Origin: Erythroxylum novogranatense
Taxonomy: Eukaryota > Streptophyta > Magnoliopsida > Malpighiales > Erythroxylaceae
Assembly: GCA_029891385.1 (NCBI GenBank)
Contig: CM057235.1
Location: 12,860,001-12,924,000 of the forward strand
Direction of reading: 5' to 3'
Length of the DNA stretch: 64,000 nucleotides
In this document: one piece after another, positions 13,077-25,032 of the stretch
Numbering within the stretch: position 1 is the first letter of the stretch
How the letters are laid out: each line of letters begins with the position of its first letter
The notes under the pieces: generated by a model
Seen by the model: the letters and a program-made list of their open reading frames with translations, nothing else
What the model was told of the DNA's origin: nothing
The model's database searches: none
Made by a program: the position numbers and the translations under genes

Positions 13077-15277
13077 ATGCCCCGAAAAACCAAACTTCTA
13101 CCTTTCCACCATGAAACTGAGAGACATCTGAGAAAAATTAGAAAGGAGAAGAGAGTAAAAGGGAAAAAGCAAAGTAGTATTTAAAGAGGAGAATTCAGTG
13201 GAGTCTAGCCTATCAAGTAGTGATAGTGAATCATTAGTAGGTGAGATAATGGTTGAAAACTCTAACCTTAATGTTAACCCACCTATTAATGGTGATAGTG
13301 GAGGTAATGGGGAGTAGGAGCGAGTTGGTGAGAACAATGGAAATCATAGAAAAAGAATCATTTGGGAAGCTACTACATCTTATCTTAATTATGATCCTTT
13401 TACTGCTTCTTGCCCTAATTTTGATGTGAATTTTGAGGTTAAAGGATTGCCTATTAAGTCTCTTCCTGAATTTCATGGTTTGACAGAAGAAGATCCCTAT
13501 ATTCACTTGCAATCGTTGTCCATAATTTGTCAGAGCATGAAATCGGTGGGTGCTTCTCTTGATCAAGTTCTATGGAAAGTCTTTCATCTATCCTGGGAGG
13601 GTAAAGCAAGGGAGTGGTATATAAGCCTTCCAAGAAATGTGGAGAATGCCTACCATAGTTAGGAAAATTTGAGAAAGGCATTCTTGGAGAAGTACTTTCT
13701 TGCCTCTAAAACTTCATCAATAAGAAAGGAGATTTACTCTGTATGTCAAGACTATGATGAGTCCCTCTATGATTATTGGAACTATTTTCAGGAGCTATTG
13801 TTAAGATGCCCTCACCATCAAATACCAGATGAGCAGTTAGTGCAATACTTCTATGATGGGCTAAAGAGCCAAGATAAGGGTATATTGGATGTGGCCTCAG
13901 GAGGTTCATTGATTGGCCTCACTGCTGCAAAGGCCTAGGATCTAATTAAGAAAATGGCTCTAAACAATCAGCAGTACAGTGTTAGGGACACTAGTTAGGA
14001 GCTTCAACAATTCACTCAAGAAGAATGGAAAGTTTTGAGTCTAAGGTAGACTCATTGGAGAGTATAATGACTTCGCAACTATCCTTCATTACTGAAGAGT
14101 TGAAAAATATGAATGTGCATCGTCCACCACTTTCTATGGATCTTACTACACCTCTGTGATGCATATCTCTAATGTTTGTCCTTATAAAGAGGTGTCTGTT
14201 GTTTATCATAGTCGGCTAAATCAGAAGTGGGATCCTTATTCCAATACATATAACAAGGGATGGAAAGCAAATCCTAGACTTAGTTAGAGAAATGAAGAAA
14301 GTAAAGCTCCAAACAGATTTCAGCAAGGTAGAGGGGTTGGTCCTTCCACAAACCAGTTCCAAAACCAACAACAAGCTTTAACTTTCCCACAAAAGGAAGA
14401 CACAAATTAACTCTTACATAATATAGTGGCATTGATGAAGGAGGAGAGGACTTCTAATAATAACCAGTTCAATGAAGCTTCTCTGATTCAACAGGACTCT
14501 TCTAAGAATGCTGTCAGATTTAATTAATGCTCTAGCGAAAAGAATGGAGCAATGGGAGACAAAGGCTGAAAACATCAACTCCTATGTCACTCAGCTATCC
14601 AATAATATGAGTGAGCAATAAGCTAGGACAGTGGCACTATTCCCTCCAACACTATTATGAACCCTAAGAGTTTGAATGCCATCACTCTTCGAAGTGGGAA
14701 GCAAGTGAAGTTCAGTGATCAAGATGAGGAAATAGCTGAAGAGGAGATTGAATGTGAAGAATTGCCTTCAACATTTGCAAGAGTCAAAAAGTCTGAAAGT
14801 TCTAAGGAGATAGCACTTTTAGCTGAAAAGGAGTCCACATTTTTTTAAAAAAAATGAGCGAATTCTTAGAGCAACCAGGAACAAGTAAAAATAAAGGAGC
14901 ATGTGGAATCAAGCAAGCATGGAGCCAATGAAGCCAATGGTGAAGAGGTAAATTTTAAAGACCTTCCTTTTCCTAATTCATATCTGATGAGCAAACGAAT
15001 GATTGAAACTAAGCATGAAAAAGATATCATTGATTTGTTTAGTAGAGTGGAAGTCAATATTCCTTTGCTTGATCTTATGAAATGGGTTCCTGCTTATGCC
15101 AAATTCCTCAAAGACATGTGTACCCATAAGAGGAAGTTTAGGCCAAATGAAAGAGTTCAAGTCAGTTCAAATGTGTCTGCCCTGTTTAAACCTCAAATCC
15201 TTGTGAAAAGCCAAGACCCTGGATCTTTCACTATCCCTTGCATTACAGTTAAAGTTACTATAGGGGAGCCTTGTTAG
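13077..15277 (+). pseudogene. A1 gag, decayed (Athila/Tat-like Ty3/gypsy)
   Basis: The start is the ATG at 13077 (MPRKTK). A retrotransposon gag core follows at about 13426-13940, recognisable by KGLPIKSLPEFHGLTEEDPY, WEGKAREWY-SLP, L-KAFLEKYF and ESLYDYW--F--LL--CPHH. The later linker at 14657-14848 contains LNAITLRSGKQ, a signature before the protease in this group. Several tryptophan codons are TAG stops (for example at 13660), and further stops and frameshifts lie at 13936, near 14000 and near 14850. The product would have been the capsid protein that packages element RNA. The reading frame resumes at 14903-15277 and leads directly into protease. Confidence 0.85.
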
Positions 15278-15576
15278 ATATAGGGGCAGGTATTAATATC
15301 ATGCCTAAGTTCATTTACAAATCATTGGGAATCAAGAATCTTAAGTCTACATATGTAGTACTCCAATTGGCTGATAGGTCTATTAGGCATCCTATGGGCA
15401 TTATAGAGGATATTTTGGTCCAAGTTAAGCGTTTGGTCTTTCTTACTGATTTTTATGTGCTTGGCATGTCTCCCAAAGTTGTGCATGACACCACACTGAT
15501 TCTTGGTAGACCTTTCTTAAGGACTATTAGCACCATGATTAATGAAAGAAGGTACCATCACAATGGAAGTGGGTGA
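15268..15576 (+). pseudogene. A1 protease, frameshifted
   Basis: The frame contains LLDIGAGINIMP, the plant Athila/Tat version of the aspartic protease active site (D-x-G-A), then LQLADRSI-HP-GIIEDILV and LILGRPFLRT. It is separated from the upstream gag frame by a small frameshift at 15271-15277, where gag reads EPC then stop while the protease needs a different frame. In the intact element this enzyme cleaves the Gag-Pol polyprotein. A second frameshift near 15545 moves into the downstream frame. The catalytic aspartate is present, but the gene is broken. Confidence 0.8.
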
Positions 15577-15898
15577 TCAAAAAGTGTGTTTTAATATGTA
15601 TGAAGCAATGAAACATCCTCATGAAGATTATTCACTTTTGGGTGTTAACATGTTTGATATTGTTGTTGATGATGCCTGCTCTGAATTTGAATTCCAAAAT
15701 GCTTACTTTAGCTCTGCACTGTATTTATTGGATTCTTCTATTGTCAATGATGACCCCTTGGGAAAAAGGTTTTCTGTTAACATTTCAGGTGAATCTGGAA
15801 TTGTGGAGGCTGACACTAACGTAGAAATTGGTAAAGTTGTTTCGCCGCAATATGGCTATCTATCAAAGGTTCACCAGGAGAATCAGAAACCTTCATAA
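15542..15898 (+). pseudogene. A1 post-protease frame
   Basis: This 118-codon frame continues from the protease: MEVGDQKVCFNMYEAMKHP is the usual sequence following the protease in Athila/Tat elements, and the rest is acidic and of unknown role. Reverse transcriptase would normally follow. Instead coding ends at 15898 and non-coding sequence begins. The element therefore has a gag-protease-only layout, like that described for TR-GAG non-autonomous elements. Whether this copy derives from such a family or from a local deletion cannot be told here. Confidence 0.7.
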
Positions 15899-16221
15899 CT
15901 ACCAGATGGTTTGTTTCCTTCATTTGTTTACTTACTTTTTCCATGTAACTACTTATGACATGTTTTGGTGCATTAGATGGTTAAGTAAGTGTGGGGAAGA
16001 AACCACCCTAGTAGGAAAATAGCTTAGCTTTTAGTTTAATTAGTAGTCTTTCAATTTAATAATTTGCCCTTCTAGTTCTGTCTTTTTCCTTTCTTTTGTT
16101 GCGCTTAATTGTTTGATGCATGATATTCGTTCCAGTCTGACCATCGATATGCATTTCAAGGTTTTTTGAGTAACCAACAGGTGTCCTATGCCTGTTTGTT
16201 TATTTTTCATATTGCTATTTT
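15899..16221 (+). mobile_element. A1 3' region with PPT-like motif
   Basis: This non-coding stretch holds AAGTGTGGGGAAG at 15987-15999, the form of polypurine tract used by Athila/Tat-like elements. A 3' LTR should follow but cannot be confirmed, because the M2 LTR interrupts at 16222. The interrupted sequence resumes at 27651. Confidence 0.5.
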
Positions 16222-16328
16222 TATTGGGAACCCGCCCTCGTGAGTCACAGGACCGACGTCCTAAGTGACATCCAAATGCACATCCCATAAGGGTGGTGTG
16301 CCCACACTAGTCAAACATAAAAAACAAC

Positions 16329-16424
16329 CTCATTTCTCCTATTTCAGAAACGATTTTGGTAAACCTCAAATTGGAATTACAATTTGAGGTTTACCAAAAT
16401 CGTTTCTGAAATAGGAGAAATGAG
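16329..16424. repeat. Perfect inverted repeat, 45-bp arms
   Basis: The left arm (16329-16373) is exactly complementary to the right arm (16380-16424), with a 6-base spacer GAATTA. The corresponding place in the M3 LTR (about 61418-61440) has only a short single-copy sequence, so the inverted duplication is specific to this copy. A transcript would fold into a long perfect stem. Confidence 0.95.
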
Positions 16425-18479
16425 ACAATTCGACTTCTTTAGAACATTTTCCCCCCTTTGTCTTAAGTTTCTGATGACACCAAAATCATTCAATTTGTTT
16501 TAGAAATCTGAAAATTATACCCTAAACATTTTCAGGCTGTTATTAAACTGAAACAATACACTATACTCAAATTCCATCCAGAAATTGAAAGCCTTAGAGA
16601 CTGAAATGAAATTCAATATCTTCAAATTATTTGTATTTCTATGTCTCTAATTTATTTAAAAACAAGAATCATCTCATTTGGAACTCTATAGATCAAGATA
16701 TCATCAAAATACCGAAGTATATTCAGTGCAATATCCAATTCTTACTCTTCAGACTTGTTTTAGTATAAGAGGCATAACTTTCACTAGAGATATCAGATTG
16801 TGGTCTTTAGGACGGTTTCGAAGAAGAATTCAAGAACTATAACTTTTGTGAAGACCTTGAAGAGAGATATTGCTAAATAGAGGGTTTAAATCTCAAATTT
16901 TCAAAAGTGTAGATGGATCAGACGAAATGATTAAGTCTGAGATGGATCAGATGAATGGAATAGACGAATGGATCATATGAATGGAACAGATGAATGGATC
17001 AGATGAATTTTAGAGCCCCCTTACAGCAGGGTACCCACCGGGATGCCCGGAGGCCATTTCGGTTCATATCCTACGATAAAGGCAAGCTACGATCTATCAT
17101 TACCCTCACTTCACATGGCATCGTATCATTAATCACTTATTAAGCGTCAATAGAAAATCACAAGATTTTTAAAACCAACTTTTTCCTCATTTCATTTCTC
17201 AAAGAACAGAGTCTACATTGTCTTTGAGCCATGACTTTGTTTGTTAAAGCACAATCTACACGGTAGTGAAGCTCCTCAATAGTTAGGGTCGTCTCTCGGT
17301 CCTGAAAAGACAACGTTGCAATTTTGGTGAGTTTTGTGAACTCAATGAGGTAACCATCATCGATGGTTCACTCAATTCATGTAGCACATCAATTCACACA
17401 ACAATTATCTCGCAACTTTGTACATTACATAAGTATCACATTTTCACTTAAGCAGAAGCAATTCATGCATTTCAATTAGTCAAACATACATAACCAAATG
17501 CATATGAAATGATCATGAGACTATTTTCCATTTATTACGTTGTTGTGACCGAGTGCCTGAACTATCTCGTATCCATTTTAGATACTTGCGTTATTAATAA
17601 TTGCCCCTTATCTAAAGAGGATACAAGGCTCATTAAACGTTGAGCCTAAGGCTCTGAAATATTTTTGAGTTCGAGGCTCATTTCCACACATTGAGCTTTA
17701 AGCTCTAATCGTTGACTACTCTAGTTACAACTCCCATTATATTTCATGCATTCATTAATGGAATGCATGTACCATAATCAATCATACTATAAAGCACATA
17801 GGTCTTCACATTCACATTCAAGCCGCACTTCAATATACATTCCACACTCCACAGTCATTGGACCTTTTGTTTGGAATCTGCAATCAATCACATTCATTTG
17901 TCATTCAAAATATAATCTAAAAAAATAAGTAATTAAGTGAGACCGTCTAGGTTACTCACAATTTTCTCCTGAAGCTAATGCCTAGAAGATCCGGTAACGT
18001 CGGGAGGTTGATGTTCTAGTTGCACCTTTATAACAAATAGTATACACAATATCACAATCTCTACAATCATAAGTATCCAATTATGCACATGTATGAAATA
18101 ACTTATGTACAATGCATGTTCATGACAGTCCCGGGTATTTTCCATCAATTTCATCACAAAATCGATCTCATATCAAAACTCATATAAGTATGATTCATAC
18201 TTAGGTTTATGCCTCACTAAAACTATCAAAATCACAATTCATTAATCATTTGGAATCCTATAGATCCAGACATAATCAAAACATTGAAGTATGTTTAGTG
18301 GAATAACCCTAGTTCATAAAATTCAAAAGCATACTCATTGTACCCGTTCCACATTTCTCACTCAATCTTTCTCAATTCATTTCATATGACTATGGTTTTT
18401 GGTGGAGATCTAGGGCAATGTGTTACGAGTCCCATGGTTCAAGAATCAATTCATTTGGGTGTCTATAGAAAAATTTATG

Positions 18480-19253
18480 GCCAGGTGAAAAAAAGACAGA
18501 AGAAGAGAAACTCAGAAGAAGCAAAATACAAAAGAAGTAAAACACAGAAGAAGACACGTCAGCAAAACATAGAAGAAGACGTGTCAGCAAAACATAGGAG
18601 AAACAAAATCCAGAAGGAGCAATACACAGAAAAAGACACGTCAGCAAAATACAGAAGAAGACACGTAAGCAAAACACAGAAGAAGACACGTCAGCAAAAC
18701 ACAGAAGAAGACACGTCAGCAAGACACAGAAGAAACAAAACCCAAAATGAGCAAAACATAGAAGAAGACACGTAGAAGACACATCAGCAAAACACAGAAG
18801 AAGACGTGTCAATAAAACACAAAAGAAGCAAAACCCAGAAGGAGCAAAACACAGAAGAAGACATGTTAGAAAAACACAGAAGAAGACGCGTCACCAAAAC
18901 ACAGAGGAAGACGTGTTACCAAAACACAGAAGAAGACGTGTCAACAAAACACAAAAGAAACAAAACTCAGAAGGAACGAAACACAGAAGGAATAAAACAC
19001 AGAATGAGTGAAACACAGAAAGAACAAAACATATAAGGAACAAAAATCAGAAGAAGTGAAACTAAGAAGGAACAAAACGTAAAAGAAACAAAATTCAGAA
19101 GGAGTGAAACTCAGAAGGAACAAAACATAGAAGGAGCGAAACTGAGAAGGAGCGAAACTCAAAAGGAAAAAAACACAAAAGGAGAAAAACACAAAAGGGA
19201 CGAAACACAGAAGGAACAAAACTCAGAAGGAGCAAAACACATAAGAAGATGAC
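18480..19253. repeat. 25-bp minisatellite in LTR (left part)
   Basis: This tandem array has a unit of about 25 bp: the core ACACGTCAGC is joined to an A-rich AACACAGAAGAAG spacer. It is most regular at 18636-18735 and grades into variants without the ACGT core (AACACAGAAGGA) at 18960-19250. Absence of stops in two frames creates open frames 18338-18775 (+) and 18423-18812 (-), which are not genes. The array continues at 23826 beyond the nested element. Confidence 0.9.
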
Positions 19254-19267
19254 TCTCCCACACTTAG
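19254..19267 (-). other. Polypurine tract of the one-LTR element
   Basis: TCTCCCACACTTAG on the plus strand reads CTAAGTGTGGGAGA on the minus strand, the usual PPT form of Athila/Tat-like elements. It is followed (minus orientation) directly by target DNA, not by an LTR. Confidence 0.75.
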
Positions 19268-21100
19268 CTTTTGTTCGTCCTCGGACAAAACATCCAAATT
19301 AAGCTCAAAGACCTGAAACATTTACTCAATTCCCATATTTTCCAAGACAATATAATCACAAGTAAAGATGAATAACTTTCAAAAATCATAGCAAGAAATC
19401 AACATTCCAATCTTTTACTCATGATCAATAAACATTCGTCAACTTCAAAAACTGAGCAAACTAATGGTAGACTCGAAAAATGTGTTTAACTAAAATATAT
19501 CAAAGGGTACACTCAACACCATTTATGATCATGACAATCCATAACTTTGCATATCATTTCATTTCTCCACAACTAATGTTCACATGCAAAATCATGAATC
19601 AAAGGACTTTTCAAGGTTGTAATGTGGGCGAGGGTAAGGTGAGGCATATTTAGGTTAAGATGCACGAAAGCCATCAAAGCTAGTGAAGCAAAAGTAACAC
19701 TCAATCAAAAATTAGGTACCGTCAGCTATGATAACTGCAACATTTCTATTTCACAACCTCATTCAACTCTCATACACAACCACATGAAGCACATATCAAT
19801 CCAAAGGAATCACTCATACAGTTTATGCCAATGAAATCCCAAGAATGAGCCTTCCAAGCCAACCTCTACCTCATATTCAAAATGCTCAAATAATACACTC
19901 ATTATAACTCTAGGAAGATGCATCAACCTTCAACAACTTTTCAACACATATGCAATTCTTCCTTGATAAATTTATTTTAAACAATTTTTTTTCTCTTTTT
20001 TTTTCTTCTTTATTTTATTTTATTTTCTTTTCTTTTCTTTTTTTCCTTTCTTTTCCTTGTAAAAACCAAAATAAACTACATCAATGTGGGAATTTCAACA
20101 ATAAGACATGAAATAACATCCCAAGATTATAACCAACCCTCACATATATATACCCCCACACTAAGAATTTTGTACATCCACAAATTCAACAATCACAAAT
20201 GTTCCACTAGCTTTATGACTTGGGCAGGACATTTGGTTAAGATTAAAAGCATAAAAAGTGGTTTATACAAAAAGAAAGGATAAAGCTTAAAAGGGTTTAT
20301 CAATGGAAAAATCATGTCAATAGGTTAGGTCATTTGGCTAATGTAGCTTATGAACAACAAAGAATGCCTAATCATATCCATGTTAATGCATATGATAAAA
20401 TGTGGTCTCAAATAGAAAATCAATGCAAAATCGGGGTGTACATGTCATGAAGGTCACACATTATCAAAAGACAATGAGACTGATATAGATGTGTCAGTCT
20501 AATACGACTCAAATTCTCACCGGCTTTGTCTACCATTAGTCACTACTCTTCCAAAGATAATACATATCGACCAATCACAAGAACAAAAGTACATGCTAAA
20601 GTTGTTATGAAATTATCTAGTCAATTCACACTCCAATCATGATGATATAATCCCATAAGCAATAGAAAATGAAAAAATGTTTGTTTCATTTGTTTTATTC
20701 TTTCTCTCATTTTGATTGAAAACTTAAAAACAAGTAAGACAAACAATTCAAAAACACACATGCATAACATTAAAAAAATAATGTGAAAATGTAAAGGAAA
20801 AGAAATTTAATTCCCTTGGATTGCCTCCTAAGAAGTGTCTTTTTTTAGGGTCGTTGGCTCGACTCCTTTTTCTCCTCACGTGAAAAAATTGTGATCTTCA
20901 GAAATTACATGCGGCTCTTCCACTTGAGGTAGTTCCGGATAGGACCTTAGTCGATCATCGTCCTCCTTCAGTATCTTTCATATCCTCAGCTTCTCAATTT
21001 TGACTAAGTCCATACAATATGGAAATATTTCGAACATCTCTTCACCTTTTTCTTCACCATTTAATTCCTCCAATCTATAATGTAAAGGTAAAGAGTTAGT

Positions 21101-21808
21101 CTAAAAAATAATTATGGACTCAGTACTTACCTTCGAGCTAAAAGATATGTCCTTTTCGGCTTCGAGATCCTTCTCTACTTCTTCGACACAAACAATTCGT
21201 TGAAGGTTGACCTCGAAATTCTCAAGCTCCTCATCAATTTGCAAATTTTCCGCACAGACTTCAATTGGATACACCTCGAGTTGATACAATTGCACCTCTT
21301 CTCATTGCTACTGCAAGTGATCAAGGCTTATTGCCATCTGACCCAGTAGGTTTTCCATCCTCTGTTGGTGTGCCTTTATATCCTGATGCAATTGCAAAGT
21401 GTTATCAACAAGTTTGTTAATCATTTCTTCTAAAGATGCACCTAAACCAGGTGGGTTGGCTTTTGTCTCTTGTCGGAATTCCTGCATCTCTTGCTGCATA
21501 TCCTGTTGAAATTGCAAATTGTTAGCAACCATAGTATTAACAAGTTTTTCTAAAGATGCAAGTGAATTATGTTGGCTCTCTGGATCTTGGGCGCTAGAAT
21601 ATGTGTCTTTTGGAAATTGCCCTCCATCCTTCTGGAATTGTAAAGTATTCTCCTGCAAGTGTAACATCAACTCTTCTAGAGATGGTCCAGAGTTATGATA
21701 AGAAGCTTCTGGTCTGTACCAGAATTGTTGTGTCCTACAAACTATCATGGAAGTAATTCTACTGATTATCCTATCCATAACAAAAGTTAGGTTGATCAGT
21801 CCAAACAT
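21101..21808 (-). pseudogene. Gag-like protein with three internal repeats
   Basis: Two consecutive minus-strand frames (166 codons at 21808-21308, then 64 codons at 21295-21101) form a likely gag-like remnant; a short stretch with a stop lies between them. The first frame has three repeats of about 40-45 residues, each starting SLE-L or SLE-M and containing NTLQFQ, NNLQFQ or NTLQLHQ followed by D. They are predicted to form amphipathic helices or coiled coil, and the frame ends LLGQMAISLDHLQ, which resembles the end of Athila/Tat-like gag proteins. The second frame is acidic. It lies just downstream of the primer site, the normal gag location. No zinc knuckle, protease or RT is visible. Confidence 0.6.
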
Positions 21809-21978
21809 TGTTATAGGATTGAGAATATGAATTATAACAGAAATTACTTCCGTCCAAAAAAAATTTTAAACACAAAATAAAAAATGATAAGATCACCAAA
21901 TAACAGAAAAGAAACTAATCACGAACAAATATATACAAAACACTAATTAAATCACAAACAAAAACAAAAACACCACAC

Positions 21979-21996
21979 TCCCCGGCAACAACGCCA
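21979..21996 (-). other. Primer binding site of the Athila-like element
   Basis: TCCCCGGCAACAACGCCA reads TGGCGTTGTTGCCGGGGA on the minus strand, close to the TGGCGCCGTTGCCGGGGA primer site typical of Athila/Tat elements. It lies five bases from the LTR end at 22002. Confidence 0.85.
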
Positions 21997-22001
21997 AAAT
22001 T

Positions 22002-23825
22002 TGACCGCGCGTTGTAACGCTAATCAAAATTAAAATAACTAGAATACTACTGTAGCAGTTGCGAGTCTAGGTCGATCCCACAGAGAGTGTGTGTAAAGTT
22101 TAAGAAATGAAATTAATCGGTGTTTAGGAAAACGGGGGTTTGGATTTTTAAAAGAACAAAAATAAAATAAAACTAACTAATAAAAACAAATTAAAGAAAA
22201 CATGCAAAAAATGATAAATGTGGAAAATTTGGTAGGGACCCGGTTATTCGGTTCAATCTCGGCCTACACCCTGACTAAAAATATTTTATTAATTTTTTGT
22301 TCTTTAACCTCTCATAGAAACTATTAATTGTGGGTTAAAAATTAACCCGAGTTTTCCTTTAGATTTTGTTTAATCAAGATACGATCGTTGATTAAACCTA
22401 ACCACCTAACAACCTAGGATACGATCTCTAGATTTAATTAGGCGATAGCATTACGAACTAGAAAAACTGATTAATCAAGGCAACAACCACATACGATGCA
22501 TCATTTAACCTAGGTCATGTTATCCCTAATGATTACGAATCATTAGTCGCTACACATGAATTTTAACATAACAATTTCGGATTATATCGAAATTCTAGCA
22601 ATGGGTTTGAAATTAATGATTCAATCAACGCATTAAAATCATCAATTCATAATACCCAATGAGTTTATACACAAATAACCGAATAATAACGAAAATCCGA
22701 TTACCTATACACAAAACCTTAATCAATTAAAATAGGACAATACAATCAATTCCTAATGAGAGAAAGAGACAACAAAATAATTAAAATAATACTTAACCCA
22801 AGTCATCGGTGTCGATTTAACCTCCGAACTGGTGTCGGGATGTTTAGCCCTTCATAGGTATTTTTCGACAAATAGCTTTAACCCCCATCCAATGTCCCTA
22901 GCCAAAAACCCCTATTTGCTTCTTCACTATCCAAAGCTTCAGCTCCTTGTCTTCACTATAGCACCTGTCACTGTGCTTCTGATTAGACAAATAAACATAT
23001 GCTTCTTCCACCTCCTGTTGATGTCCAGCCCTGCATGCTCCACATTGCACCTTCTCCAAGTCGTAGCTGCAGCCTCCACGCCAGCACGCAAGCAAGCCGA
23101 ACCACACTCCTGCTTCACTGACGCTTGCTGCGCCTCCACCCTCTAGTCGTGCTTGTTTTATTCTTTCCTCTACTATCGCTTCACCATTCTGCTCCTCTAC
23201 GTTACACCCTAAGCTTCCAACGCCTCCATTGTTCTTCGATGTACCATGACTGGTCTAGCCGCTGGAGCTTCACGAAGCCGCAAGCCACGCCGCGCCTCAC
23301 GTCTCTAGCACCCCAACTATTGCGCCGCACTCTGCTTCTTATTCCTCTACTGTAGCTTGATGGGACAATTAAAGGTCTCCCATCACTTTAAATCCCTTCC
23401 TCCTCCTCTTTGCTTGTTGCGTGTTGCCTTTAAAACGACGCATCTCTTCTGCTGCTTCCTCGTGGATTTTGAGCCAAAATGTTGCGTGCTCTCCTTCTTG
23501 TGCTAGACGCTGCTTCCACGCTGCATTTAACGCCTACGTTAAACGCTCCTGCCTTCTGCGTTTTGGTCTTGGGTTGCTGACTTCCAAGCTTGTTCCATTT
23601 TTCTTATCTTTATTTTTTTATTTTTTTCTTCTTTCTCCATAACGACAAGCAAAAATAAATCTTCGAAAAATGACCCAAATGTAATGCTTCCGACTCACTT
23701 TAATTACTTTGCTCCCAAATTATACCTAAAATCAAATATGAATTAAAGTGAGTACCTTAAGCATTTTTATGTCAATAATTGCTAAGTGTAAATGATTAAA
23801 AATATCGACAATTAAACACATATCA
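22002..23825 (-). mobile_element. Only LTR of the Athila-like element
   Basis: A 1.82-kb LTR begins TGACCGCGCG and ends ACATATCA on the plus strand, giving the usual TG...CA ends. A phrase with GATCCCACAGAGAG near 22075 is common at this place in this element group. The 22830-23640 part is richer in C and G and yields open frames on both strands with no known product. No second copy of this LTR is present left of 19254. Confidence 0.75.
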
Positions 23826-23935
23826 ATGACGTCATCATAGAAGAAGCAAAAAGACAGAAGAAGCAAAACACATAAGAAGATGATGTCATCACAAAAGAAG
23901 CAAAAAGATAGAAGAAACAACTTCACTTTTGAACA
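23826..23935. repeat. Minisatellite in LTR (right part)
   Basis: This continues the 18480-19253 array after the nested element. Units carry GAAGAAGCAAAA spacers and TGACGTCA or TGATGTCATCA cores. It confirms that the two arrays were once continuous. Confidence 0.85.
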
Positions 23936-25032
23936 TCTTCCCTTACAACGACCCTGACTTTCAGCTCAGATGTCCAAAATTTTTACACTAAAAACTGTTG
24001 GAAAGATAAAGGAAGAACTATAACTTTCATGAAGGCCATTTTGACGAATCTATCTAGATTGGTACAGAAATTTCACGATAATTTCAAATCGAGTTATTGT
24101 TATTTCAACTCTAACATCACATTTACATCACCTAATCACTAAAAATCTTTCAAAAACTAATTTAACACTATAACCAAAAAAATTTCCTCCCAGTCACACA
24201 GTATATATGAATATACACTTAAATGCCATTTTCCATACAGATGACAGTAACTCATCAACTTTCTTTCATAAATCCCCCAACTCTAAAGGATTTATTCACT
24301 ACTTACCTATTGAAAACTCTAAAATCTTCAAGCCCTAAACTCCATGCAATTTATGTATTTCACTGAGTGCAATGACCAACTTCCGGTTTTTCTTAGGATA
24401 GAAGACACAAATAGCAAAGTGGGTTTGGTGTAGGAAAGGAAAAGTAGAGAAATCTCTTACAAGGGATTTTATGGAAAATTCTATGTTTGGGAAGGAAATT
24501 TGAAGAAGATGACAATGAAGAATTAACTTAGACATATAACTTAACCTTTCAACTCTTAGAAAACAGTAACCTACTTCTAGCAAAGTACCAAGCCTAAGTG
24601 ACACTTGTCACTTTCCTCATATCTAAGCTCTAACTTAATTTCTTTAGAAACTAACTCCTTAAACTCTCATCTTTACAATCCAACCATCTCCAAATCTTCA
24701 TTTGATTTCTTTTTCCTATTTCCTATAAATTTTTCCAAAATTTATGCCTAAATTCACCTAAATTCACAAATACAATATTCTTCCTAACCAATAGAATTTC
24801 CAATATAAATAAATTCAAACTTCTCAAAATACCTAAAAATCACAACTCAATCTAATTATACCCGGAATTATTCATGAATGCCTGTATAATCATTTTCATA
24901 TGCCACAACTTCACCATTCATATGCATGTGCATGATATAATATGCATGAACATGGAAATACATTTCTAACTCTCATTAATCACTCACATTTACCTTTTTA
25001 ACCTTCCCACAAGGATGGGATGTTACATGAAT

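Larger units (their letters stand above)
19254..23825 (-). mobile_element. Athila/Tat-like element with a single LTR
   Basis: In minus-strand order it comprises an LTR (23825-22002), a primer site (21996-21979), a gag-like region (21808-21101), a non-coding interior and a polypurine tract ending at 19254. There is no 3' LTR: the element stops at the PPT edge. Target duplications ATGAC flank it (19249-19253 and 23826-23830). Removing the element and one ATGAC restores the array as AAGAAGATGACGTCATCA, nearly identical to the neighbouring unit at about 23874-23891. The signature TTGCCTCCTAAGAAGTG at about 20820 is the reverse of the common Athila/Tat-like untranslated motif. The interior encodes no RT or integrase, so the element is non-autonomous. 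Confidence 0.8.
17009..25027 (-). mobile_element. Solo LTR of the M1 family nested in M2
   Basis: It starts TTTAGAGCCCCC, a mutated form of TGTAACACCCC, and ends GGGATGTTACA. Perfect target duplications TGAAT flank it (17004-17008 and 25028-25032). With the nested 19254-23825 element removed it is about 3.44 kb, close to the M1 LTR length. Modules such as CCATCATCGATGGTTCACTC (about 17353) are shared with M1 (about 4414). No primer site or PPT adjoins it. Confidence 0.85.

Noticed and set aside
18338..19219. Long frames (145, 129 and 92 codons) with repetitive Gln/Lys/Glu or Leu/Cys/Phe content
   Set aside because: They arise because a 25-bp minisatellite happens to lack stops; the strands give complementary repeats and the frames cross LTR sequence.
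18480..19250. CRISPR-like regular repeats
   Set aside because: Units are directly tandem without unique spacers, and the sequence is plant nuclear DNA.
22832..23642. Possible host exon: higher GC, open frames on both strands
   Set aside because: It lies inside the 22002-23825 LTR; no start context, splice pattern or known domain is visible.
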